Below, in pieces: positions 1-6,472 of a stretch of 11,593 nucleotides of DNA (the stretch's first letter is position 1; every line of letters starts with the position of its first letter). The notes below the pieces were generated by a model. The model had not been told where the DNA came from and did no database searches. It saw only the letters and a program-made list of their open reading frames with translations. The stretch is from UBA3064 sp016868095 (GTDB taxonomy: Bacteria; Pseudomonadota; Gammaproteobacteria; Burkholderiales; Burkholderiaceae_E): assembly GCA_041175665.1 (NCBI GenBank), contig JBEDEM010000076.1, positions 1 to 11,593 on the forward strand, read 5' to 3'. The translations under genes and the position numbers were made by a program.

Positions 1-296
1 CCTAAGCCTTTGCCCCGCATCTCGGGATCAAGATAAATTGAGTTTTCCAGGCTGAAACGATAAGCAGGCCGAGTGCGGAAATGGTTGGCATAAGCATAGC
101 CGAGCACATGCTCCTCACGACAAACCACCAGATAAGGAAAACCTTGGCTCACCACCGCTTCCCATCGTTGGTTAATTTCTTCAGGGCTTGGCGGCTCAAG
201 CTCAAAGGAGGCGCTTCCGTTCAAGACATGGTGCGCGTAAATCTCGCTGATCCGGCTTAAATCGCCCTTCACCGCGGGTCGAATCATGGTTTCCAT
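1..296 (-). CDS. GNAT N-acetyltransferase, phosphinothricin acetyltransferase/MnaT-like (C-terminus cut by window)
   Basis: This is the first 98 codons of a GCN5-related acetyltransferase; the rest lies beyond the left edge. Translating the minus strand gives a start METMIRPAVKGDL, then YAHHVLNGSASFE (about 20-32), YLVV and GYAYANHFRTRPAYRFS (about 68-84), and finally SIYLDPEMRGKGLG at the cut. The R-G-K-G-L-G stretch is the start of GNAT motif A, which binds the acetyl-CoA pyrophosphate. Family knowledge: the YAHHV...SFE and Y(A)..FR.RPAY patterns are typical of the Pat/Bar and MnaT (YncA) branch, which acetylates the amino group of small amino-acid-like compounds such as phosphinothricin or methionine sulfoximine. 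The true substrate is unknown. Two starts are possible: ATG at 296, or ATG at 287, which gives the family-typical MIRPA start and has a weak GGA before it. The gene lies 9 bases after the stop of the DUF1289-MBL gene, so it is probably cotranscribed. Confidence 0.88.
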   Translation of the reverse strand, partial: METMIRPAVKGDLSRISEIYAHHVLNGSASFELEPPSPEEINQRWEAVVSQGFPYLVVCREEHVLGYAYANHFRTRPAYRFSLENSIYLDPEMRGKGL

Positions 297-305
297 AAGG
301 CTTTG

Positions 306-1499
306 TCAGGTCCGCCTGTGATCGTCGTTAAAAAGTCTTGTCCCTTCGCAACGCAGGGCGCCTTGGGCGATCAATTCATCGATGGCCCCATGCAGCGCAT
401 CCTTGGCCGGCATACCCATTTGTTTGGCGCATGCGTCAAGCAGTGTCGCAGCTGCTAAATGCTTTTCGAGCGCAGCCCTATCAGCCCATTCCAAGTCGAG
501 CATAAGAAATTTCAGCAAGACCTTGAGCGCATGTCGTGCGTGTTTGGCGGGCGCATGGTGCATGGCAGCGAGTCGCTTTCGGGCGATTGTCAAAGCCTGA
601 TCGACATCAGCAAAGGCAGGGCCATGGCCTGGGAAGACCCAACGCGGCTGCAAAAACTCAATCAAATCGAGCATGGCGGCTTGCTCATCAAAGCCTGATT
701 CGCCTTTAAGCTCAGGAAAGATCACGCCAAAACCTTCAGCCCATAATGCATCGGCCGAAATCAACAAAGCCTTCGAGGCTTCAAAAAAAATCAGCGACTT
801 TGGGTCGTGGCCTGGTGCGGCATAGGCTTCCCAGCAAAGCTCGCCGCATTTGATCAGGTCACCGGGCTTGATGCTTGCATCGGCAAGAAAACGCTGGCAG
901 CGTTGTCCGGTTGCCTGAAAGCTCAGTGCTTGTTCATCCCAAAGGCGTACTGCGTCAAAGCTGGCTGCCGGCACGAGCAGCTCGCAGTCAAAGCTTTGCT
1001 GTAAGAGGGCATTGGCGCCGCAATGGTCTGAGTGCAAATGGGTGTTGATGAGTCTGTGTAGTCTTGTGCCCTCAAGCATTTGCCGCAATTGGTCGCGCGT
1101 GTTTTGCGCGTGTTTGATGTAACCGCTGTCAAAAAGCGTAGCGCCCTCTTGATCATCGAAGATCAAGACCGAGTTACACGATAACCAATCGCGCTGTATG
1201 AAGCGCAGCTGATTGGGCCAGTCTGGATGGCTTGATGCATCGCATAGCAGGCGCACATCAGCTGCAGGCGCTTGCTTGGACGGTGTTGCCGGCTTTCGCC
1301 GGGCGTTGATGGCCTCAAATACCGCTAAACGCGATGCATCGCTCAGACTTCCCCAGCTTGCAATCTCGTCGATCGTTCTCAGGCAGCCCTCGCATAAACC
1401 GCTTGCCGGGTCCATACGGCAGACAGAAATACAAGGTGAGGCGATGTTGGCCAAGGTAAATCGCAGGGGTTTGGTCGGATGAAAAACCGCTACCGGCAA
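306..1499 (-). CDS. DUF1289 domain fused to metallo-beta-lactamase-fold hydrolase
   Basis: A 397-residue two-domain protein. Residues about 21-68 match DUF1289, a short Cys-rich domain: SPCISVCRMD, then GLCEGCLRT and DEIASW, with Cys23, Cys27, Cys36 and Cys39 likely to form a small metal site. A linker of about 15 residues leads to a metallo-beta-lactamase fold (about 82-310) with the metal motif THLHSDH (His154, His156, Asp158, His159), PGHD (His231), SAD (Asp250) and PGHG (His292), the full set for a dinuclear metal centre. The last ~90 residues are alpha-helical by appearance, as in the winged-helix tail of LACTB2-like hydrolases. Substrate is unknown; thioester or other hydrolysis is an inference from the fold. 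The start is TTG at 1499, because a stop lies three codons upstream and the first ATG (codon 29) would remove half the Cys cluster; the SD is weak (TTAGG). It follows the HMG-CoA lyase gene after 57 bases, in which I see no promoter or terminator. It is probably the distal part of the operon. Confidence 0.9.
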   Translation of the reverse strand: MPVAVFHPTKPLRFTLANIASPCISVCRMDPASGLCEGCLRTIDEIASWGSLSDASRLAVFEAINARRKPATPSKQAPAADVRLLCDASSHPDWPNQLRFIQRDWLSCNSVLIFDDQEGATLFDSGYIKHAQNTRDQLRQMLEGTRLHRLINTHLHSDHCGANALLQQSFDCELLVPAASFDAVRLWDEQALSFQATGQRCQRFLADASIKPGDLIKCGELCWEAYAAPGHDPKSLIFFEASKALLISADALWAEGFGVIFPELKGESGFDEQAAMLDLIEFLQPRWVFPGHGPAFADVDQALTIARKRLAAMHHAPAKHARHALKVLLKFLMLDLEWADRAALEKHLAAATLLDACAKQMGMPAKDALHGAIDELIAQGALRCEGTRLFNDDHRRT

Positions 1500-1556
1500 A
1501 ACGGCCTAAGCGCGCACTGGTGTCGGTGAAGCGGTTGAAGCTTAATGGCCCAAGAC

Positions 1557-2540
1557 TTAAGCATTGGCCGCCTCAGCCCTTGCAGCCTCACGGTTGCGCT
1601 TTTTGGCGGCAAGCGCATTGCCGACCCTGGTTTGGGGTCGGATACCTGTTTGCTCGCAAATCCACTGACCGGTGTCGACCAATTGGTCTAAATCAAGCCC
1701 TGTTGAAACACCAAGCCCTTCAAGCAAATAAACCACATCCTCGGTGGCCACATTGCCGGTTGCACCTTTGGCATAAGGGCAGCCGCCAAGACCTGCAATC
1801 GAAGCGTCAAAACGGCGAATGCCCACGTCCAAGCAGGCCACAATATTGGCGATTGCCTGCCCATAAGTGTCATGGAAATGGCCAGAGAGGGTATCGGCGC
1901 CCACCAAACTAGCGCAGGCTGCCATCACTTCTCGTACTTGATCGGCTGTGCCAACGCCAATGGTGTCAGCAATGCCAATTTCATCGCAGCCCATATCGGC
2001 AAAACGCTGGCTCACTTCAAGCACGCTTTGAAGGCTAACCTCGCCTTGATAAGGGCAGCCAAAAGCAACCGATACCGCTGCACGCAGGCGCAGACCATGG
2101 GTTTTGGCGGCAAGGGCAACCGGCTCAAAACGGGCCAATGACTCGGCAATCGAACAATTGATATTGCGCTGCGAAAAAGCTTCCGAGGCGGCGCCAAAAA
2201 TAACGACCTCGTCGGCACCCGCTGCAAGCGCCGCCTCAAAACCTTTCATATTCGGTGTGAGTGCGCTATAGCGACCGCCACTTATCCGTTTCATGCCGGC
2301 AAACACGGCATCGGTCCCCGCCATTTGCGGCGTCCATTTGGGCGAAACAAACGAGCCCACCTCAATAGACAAACAGCCTGCCTTGGAAAGCCTATCGACC
2401 AAACCGATCTTTAAGTCGCTTGCGATGAACTGTTTTTCATTTTGCAAACCATCGCGAGGACCGACTTCGGTGATGAAGACCTCGGTTGGGCGGGTTGTTG
2501 GATGCGGTGCCTGCGCCGATGCGCTGTGACTTGATGCCAT
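1557..2540 (-). CDS. liuE: hydroxymethylglutaryl-CoA lyase
   Basis: Cleaves (S)-3-hydroxy-3-methylglutaryl-CoA to acetyl-CoA and acetoacetate, the last dedicated step of leucine degradation. The 327-residue product (from ATG 2540) is a TIM-barrel lyase of the HMGL-like/DRE family. Visible motifs: EVGPRDGLQNE (25-35, with catalytic Arg29, metal ligand Asp30 and Glu35), SGHFHDTYG (219-227, metal ligands His221 and His223), and the signature GLGGCPYAKGATGNVATED (250-268) with catalytic Cys254 and metal ligand Asn263. The reading frame opens further upstream to a GTG at 2567 that overlaps the preceding stop (TAGTG). I prefer the ATG at 2540 because AAGGA sits 6 bases before it and the extra nine residues look unconserved. 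The N-terminal ~18 residues (Ser/Ala/Pro-rich) are longer than in most homologues. The gene is 26 bases downstream of the GhrA-like gene and is in the liu operon. Confidence 0.96.
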   Translation of the reverse strand: MASSHSASAQAPHPTTRPTEVFITEVGPRDGLQNEKQFIASDLKIGLVDRLSKAGCLSIEVGSFVSPKWTPQMAGTDAVFAGMKRISGGRYSALTPNMKGFEAALAAGADEVVIFGAASEAFSQRNINCSIAESLARFEPVALAAKTHGLRLRAAVSVAFGCPYQGEVSLQSVLEVSQRFADMGCDEIGIADTIGVGTADQVREVMAACASLVGADTLSGHFHDTYGQAIANIVACLDVGIRRFDASIAGLGGCPYAKGATGNVATEDVVYLLEGLGVSTGLDLDQLVDTGQWICEQTGIRPQTRVGNALAAKKRNREAARAEAANA

Positions 2541-2546
2541 GCCAAT

Positions 2547-2551
2547 TCCTT
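2547..2551 (-). promoter_or_regulatory. Ribosome binding site of HMG-CoA lyase (decides the start)
   Basis: On the minus strand AAGGA is followed by six bases (ATTGGC) and ATG at 2540. Neither the GTG at 2567 nor the in-frame ATG at 2555 has a comparable purine stretch, so this site supports the shorter protein. Confidence 0.75.
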
Positions 2552-2566
2552 GCATTGGAGTTCTCA

Positions 2567-3496
2567 CTAATAAGCAAGCTTGCGGTCAATCTTTCCGCTT
2601 GGGGACTCGCCGCCGATGAGTTGCATCATCTTAGCGGCGATTTGCTTCACCGCAGGCTGCAAGAGGGTGCATGCCGCCACATGGGGTGTGATGCGGACCT
2701 TGGGATGCTTCCAAAAACGACTTGAGGGATCGAGCGGCTCCTGGCAAAACACATCAAGGCTTGCCCCTGCGAGGCTTCCGCGATCAAGCGCATCGAGTAA
2801 GTCGGCTTCGACCACCAAAGGGCCTCTTGCCACATTGATTAACCAAGCGCCGGGTCGAAGCAGGCCAATGGCTTCGGCGTTGATCATGCCTCGGGTTTTT
2901 TCGGTGAGTGGTGCAAGCAAGATCAGGATGCGGGTTGCCTGCAAAAACCCCTGCCACTGGGCCGGCGCATCGTCTTGACGTCTGTAACCATGCACTGGAA
3001 AACCAAGTGCCCGAAGGCTTGCTGCAACTTGCTGGCCAAGCACCCCCATGCCGACGATGCCAACCGGATAATCGAGCGCATCAAGCGGTTCGCGCTGCTG
3101 CCAGCGCGCAGCTTGCTGATCAGCAGCATAGGCCTCACGCTGACCAAGCACATGTAAACACTCAAGCGCACAGTACTGTGCCATTTGAAGGCCCATGCCA
3201 GCATCTTCAAGTCGATAAATCGCAAGATCAGCTGGAACCGTTTGCGAGCGCAGAATTGCATCCACACCCGCGCCAGCATTGAAAAAGGCTTTGAGTTGGG
3301 GTTGTGAGGTAAAAAAAGCGGCCGGCGGCAACCAACCCACCGCGTAGTCGGCTTTGAATGGCGTATCGGCTGGGGACTCGGCCTTGTAAGCACAGACCTT
3401 AGCCTCAATCGCAGATTCGTCAAAGGCAGCTTGAAGGGCCTGCACCCAGTTCATGCGCTCTTTTTCATCGGCAAAAACGACAGCGATATTGATCAT
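2567..3496 (-). CDS. ghrA: 2-hydroxyacid dehydrogenase, glyoxylate/hydroxypyruvate reductase A-like
   Basis: A 309-residue cytosolic NAD(P)H-dependent D-2-hydroxyacid dehydrogenase. The GhrA branch reduces glyoxylate to glycolate and hydroxypyruvate to glycerate. The Rossmann motif GMGVLG lies at 149-154. The catalytic triad is visible as Arg224 (NVARGPLV), Glu253 (CQEPL) and His272 (TPHVAA), with Asp248 in SLDVF. The N-terminal part (GAGVDAIL, 75-82) and the C-terminal IDRKLAY ending resemble Escherichia coli GhrA (which ends in a VDR..GY-type tail), rather than the longer PGDH/SerA type. It starts with ATG at 3496, overlapping the stop of the carboxylase alpha gene by ATGA, and so is translationally coupled to it. 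Its role in leucine breakdown is not established: it may handle another 2-keto acid, such as a branched-chain one, or be a passenger. The family call is firm; the exact substrate is not. Confidence 0.9.
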   Translation of the reverse strand: MINIAVVFADEKERMNWVQALQAAFDESAIEAKVCAYKAESPADTPFKADYAVGWLPPAAFFTSQPQLKAFFNAGAGVDAILRSQTVPADLAIYRLEDAGMGLQMAQYCALECLHVLGQREAYAADQQAARWQQREPLDALDYPVGIVGMGVLGQQVAASLRALGFPVHGYRRQDDAPAQWQGFLQATRILILLAPLTEKTRGMINAEAIGLLRPGAWLINVARGPLVVEADLLDALDRGSLAGASLDVFCQEPLDPSSRFWKHPKVRITPHVAACTLLQPAVKQIAAKMMQLIGGESPSGKIDRKLAY

Positions 3497-5607
3497 GCTG
3501 CTGGCGCTCCGGCTTTTTCGATCTGGGCGATGAGCGCGCCATCAGGCACTTGATCGCCAAGGCCATAGGCAAGCGTGATGAGTTGACCAGAAAAGGGCGC
3601 AACAAGGCTATGCTCCATTTTCATCGCCTCCATGACTAAAAGCACTTGGCCAGCTTCGACACCATCGCCTTGAGAGGCATTGATCGCGATGATTTTTCCA
3701 GGCATTGGAGCAAGAAGCGCACCAGCGCTTTGCTGATCGCTTTCAGCAAGCTTGTCCTCGAGCAAGATTTGCCAAGCGCTACTGGCCAGCGCTAAGTCGA
3801 GCATGATGTGCGGCTTATCAAGTCCCGTGAGCCTTGCCTGCAAACGTAGGGTGCTTTGCGCTTGCAGCCCTTTGCCATGACTGCCATCTAAAGGCATCGG
3901 CTCGCAGGCCTCAAAGCTTGCCGCAAGCTCAAGCGCTTTCGATGGGTGGGTCGTCAATTCGCCATCTTGCAAACGCCAGGACTGGCCAAGAACCGATACG
4001 GTCAGGTCAGGCAGCCACTGGATATCGATTGTCTCCTCCTGCGATGAGACCGCATCATCCATGGCACGCAATCGAAGTTGATGGCGTGCAGGATCGCTCG
4101 CCTGAAGGCCATGGTGGCGCCAGCCGTCCCGGCGATCAAAAGCATCCCAGGATTGGCTTGACGGTTGGCTCAGTGCCCATGCAGCAGCGATCGCAAGCAG
4201 CGATTCAAGCCTTTCTTGTGGGCTCAGCGCGCCAGCAAGGCTATCGATTTCTCGTTCGATCAGGGCAGTGCTGAGTTGCCCTGCCTGCACGGCGGGATGG
4301 TCGATAAGCCTTTGTAGGAAAGCGCGATTGTTTGCGGGGCCAAGCACCGAGCTTGCGGCTAGCGCCTGACGCATTCTTGCAAGTGCTTGTTGGCGATCCT
4401 TGCCATGGACAATGATCTTGGCAATCATCGGGTCGTAATCCCCGCTGATCACATCGCCCTCTCGTATGCCCGCATCAATCCGGATCGGCGCACTCACATC
4501 GAATTGTGCGGCCGCTTCAGGAAAGCAAAGCGATTGAACCTGCCCCATCGAGGGCAGAAAGCCTCGGCGGGGATTCTCGGCATAAAGCCTTGCTTCGATG
4601 GCATGGCCCTGGGCCTTCACATGTTCCCAATGCGCAGGCAAGGGCTCACCCATGGCAACCTTGAGCTGCCAGGCCACCAAATCTTCGCCCAAAATCATCT
4701 CAGTGACCGGGTGCTCGACTTGCAAGCGGGTGTTCATTTCCATGAAGAAAAAATCACCGGCTGGGTCGACGATGAATTCCACGGTGCCTGCCCCGACATA
4801 TTGCACCGAGCGCGCCGCGGCGATGGCCGCCATGCTCATGGCCTGACGCTTTTGCGGGCTCCAGCCCGGTGCAGGCGCTTCTTCAATCACTTTTTGATGT
4901 CGTCGCTGCAAGCTGCAATCGCGCTCTAGCAGTGAGACGATCCTGCCCTGCTGGTCGCCAAAAATCTGGACCTCGATATGCCTGGGTTCGACGATATAGC
5001 GCTCGATTAATACCTGCGCATCACCAAAACTCGATAAAGCTTCTCGCTGACACGATGCCAGCGCCGCTGCAAAGTCGGTGGCCTCATCCACCCGGCGCAT
5101 ACCTTTGCCGCCACCGCCCGCGGTTGCCTTGATCAGCACCGGATAGCCCACAAGCGCTGCCTGCGCTTTGAGGAAGTCAGCATCCTGGCGCTCGCCGTAA
5201 TACCCGGGCACCAGCGCAACGCCCGCTGCCGCCATCAAGGCTTTGGCGTTGGCCTTGCTCCCCATCGCTGAAATGGCGGCAGGGCTAGGTCCGATAAAAC
5301 GCATGCCTGCATCGATGACCGCTTGCGCAAACTCGGCATTTTCTGACAAAAAACCATAACCGGGATGAATCGCGTCTGCCGTTGATTCGCCTGCTGCCTT
5401 GAGCAAGGCGGCTTGGTTGAGGTAAGAAAGCCGCGCGGCTGGGGGGCCGATGAAAACCGCCTCGTCGGCCAAAGCAACATGAGCCGCGTTTCTATCCGCT
5501 TCTGAATAGACCGCAATACAGTGAATGCCGAGTTGTTGTGCGCTCCGTATAACCCGGCAAGCGATTTCGCCGCGGTTGGCAATCAGAAGCCTGCGGATTG
5601 CTTTCAC
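3493..5607 (-). CDS. liuD: methylcrotonyl-CoA carboxylase, biotin carboxylase/biotin carrier (alpha) subunit
   Basis: The 704-residue alpha subunit carboxylates its own biotin with ATP and bicarbonate, and then passes the CO2 to the beta subunit for carboxylation of 3-methylcrotonyl-CoA. Domains: biotin carboxylase N-terminal (1-115, LIANRGEIACRVIRSA, HPGYGFLSENAEFA), ATP-grasp (about 116-320, with GGGGKGM at 164-170 and EMNTRLQVEHPVTE at 290-303), biotin carboxylase C-terminal domain (about 333-440), a less conserved BT-like linker (about 450-620), and the biotinyl domain with MEAMKMEHS, where Lys663 is the biotinylation site. Length and domain order are those of MCC alpha; a propionyl- or geranyl-CoA carboxylase alpha subunit is similar in build, so context decides. 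The start is GTG at 5607, overlapping the hydratase stop by GTGA; the family-typical start LIANRGE supports it. The stop overlaps the next gene by four bases. Confidence 0.96.
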   Translation of the reverse strand: MKAIRRLLIANRGEIACRVIRSAQQLGIHCIAVYSEADRNAAHVALADEAVFIGPPAARLSYLNQAALLKAAGESTADAIHPGYGFLSENAEFAQAVIDAGMRFIGPSPAAISAMGSKANAKALMAAAGVALVPGYYGERQDADFLKAQAALVGYPVLIKATAGGGGKGMRRVDEATDFAAALASCQREALSSFGDAQVLIERYIVEPRHIEVQIFGDQQGRIVSLLERDCSLQRRHQKVIEEAPAPGWSPQKRQAMSMAAIAAARSVQYVGAGTVEFIVDPAGDFFFMEMNTRLQVEHPVTEMILGEDLVAWQLKVAMGEPLPAHWEHVKAQGHAIEARLYAENPRRGFLPSMGQVQSLCFPEAAAQFDVSAPIRIDAGIREGDVISGDYDPMIAKIIVHGKDRQQALARMRQALAASSVLGPANNRAFLQRLIDHPAVQAGQLSTALIEREIDSLAGALSPQERLESLLAIAAAWALSQPSSQSWDAFDRRDGWRHHGLQASDPARHQLRLRAMDDAVSSQEETIDIQWLPDLTVSVLGQSWRLQDGELTTHPSKALELAASFEACEPMPLDGSHGKGLQAQSTLRLQARLTGLDKPHIMLDLALASSAWQILLEDKLAESDQQSAGALLAPMPGKIIAINASQGDGVEAGQVLLVMEAMKMEHSLVAPFSGQLITLAYGLGDQVPDGALIAQIEKAGAPAA

Positions 5608-6407
5608 CTTGCTTGATCCAGGCTTGCGAGCCAGGAGGGCTTGCGCTTTTCGAAAAACGCGGCAATGCCCTCTTGCGCCTCATCGCTTGCCCGCACCTGG
5701 GCGATGCGTGCTGCGGTTTCGGCGCTCAAGGCGTCATCGATGACTTTGCCAGCCACATCGGCGATCAATTGCTTGCAATGCTCCATCGCCTGCGGTCCGG
5801 CTGCAAGCAATTGGCCGAGCATGGCATTGACTGCACCATCGAGTTCGTTCGCAGGAACAATGCTTTGCACCAATCCGATACGCCAGGCTTCGGCAGCCTC
5901 AAAGACTTCGGCGCTTAGAAAGTAGCGCCTTGCCTGACGCTCGCCCATGGCCTTGATCACATAAGGACTGATCATGGCCGGAATAAGCCCAAGCTTGACT
6001 TCGGAGAGGCAAAAGCGAGTGTCTGCGCTAGCAATTGCGATATCGCATGCCGCAACCAAACCCATGCCGCCAGCAAAGGCCGCGCCATGCACGCTTGCAA
6101 CCGTCGGTTTGGGGCTTTGGTGTAACAGACGCAAAACCCCTGCAAGCTTTCCCGAATCGGCGCGTGCCTCCTCAGGGCTCATCGCGCGCGCCTTTTTCAT
6201 CCATGCCAAATCACCGCCTGCACAAAAAGCCTTACCACGGCCTGCAAGTAATATGACGCGAACCTCATCGTCGCTGATCGCGTCACCAAGCGCATGGGTG
6301 AGTTCGCCGAGCATGACATCGTTCATCGCGTTGCGCAGATCAGGACGGTTGAGCCAGATCAGGCCAACGCCCTGATTGAGCTCACATTGCAGGGTTTCAT
6401 AGGTCAC
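5604..6407 (-). CDS. liuC: methylglutaconyl-CoA hydratase (crotonase family)
   Basis: Hydrates 3-methylglutaconyl-CoA to HMG-CoA, between the carboxylase and the lyase. The 267-residue product is of crotonase-fold length. Oxyanion-hole segments are AFCAGGDL (60-67) and HGAAFAGGMGLVAACD (107-122). The catalytic Glu is probably Glu136 in CLSEVKLGLIPAMISPYV. Against the classic enoyl-CoA hydratase, the first catalytic Glu (the E of GGGCELA) is replaced by Gly here (GGMGLVAACD). As I recall this is usual for the bacterial LiuC group with the LGLIPA.ISPYV motif, and so points to this hydratase rather than a general beta-oxidation enzyme. The start is GTG at 6407, with AAGGA nine bases upstream; the ATG in CCTATGAA is out of frame. 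The stop overlaps the alpha-subunit start (GTGA). Confidence 0.94.
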   Translation of the reverse strand: MTYETLQCELNQGVGLIWLNRPDLRNAMNDVMLGELTHALGDAISDDEVRVILLAGRGKAFCAGGDLAWMKKARAMSPEEARADSGKLAGVLRLLHQSPKPTVASVHGAAFAGGMGLVAACDIAIASADTRFCLSEVKLGLIPAMISPYVIKAMGERQARRYFLSAEVFEAAEAWRIGLVQSIVPANELDGAVNAMLGQLLAAGPQAMEHCKQLIADVAGKVIDDALSAETAARIAQVRASDEAQEGIAAFFEKRKPSWLASLDQAR

Positions 6408-6472
6408 GATGTCAATTCCTTGGACGATGCCTGGTTCAGGCGGGGCGATGAGGTTTCATCTCAGCGCCAACA
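6408..6472 (-). other. 65-base spacer with two nested mini-ORFs and a small hairpin
   Basis: This is the only sizeable gap in the central operon. Reading the minus strand, an ATG at 6473 overlaps the carboxylase stop (TAATG) and gives a five-residue ORF (MLALR, 6473-6456). Its TGA overlaps a second ATG (ATGA) that gives a seven-residue ORF (MKPHRPA, 6459-6436). GATGA/TCATC (6460-6456 with 6451-6447, loop AACC) can form a five-pair stem at the same place. No T-tract follows, so a rho-independent terminator is not supported. The function is unknown and the arrangement may be chance. Confidence 0.4.
6417..6421 (-). promoter_or_regulatory. Ribosome binding site of the hydratase gene
   Basis: AAGGA on the minus strand, nine bases before the GTG at 6407. 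It lies in the 14-base context CAAGGAATTGRCAT, which is also found before the HMG-CoA lyase start. It supports independent initiation of this gene, the only junction in the central operon with a long spacer. Confidence 0.65.

Noticed and set aside
1500..1556. Promoter or terminator in the gap before the DUF1289-MBL gene
   Set aside because: I could find no convincing -35/-10 pair, and no stem with a T-run, in these 57 bases.
2541..2567. GTG start of HMG-CoA lyase at 2567
   Set aside because: The ATG at 2540 has a clear AAGGA six bases upstream. The GTG overlap (TAGTG) is possible but less supported.
2574..2583. Palindrome gcaagcttgc as a terminator at the end of the GhrA-like gene
   Set aside because: It is inside the last codons, has no loop and no T-tract, and the next operon gene follows at once.
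4387..4929. Plus-strand open frame of 180 residues
   Set aside because: It lies opposite the biotin carboxylase core, shows no recognisable domain and mirrors the codon pattern of the real gene.
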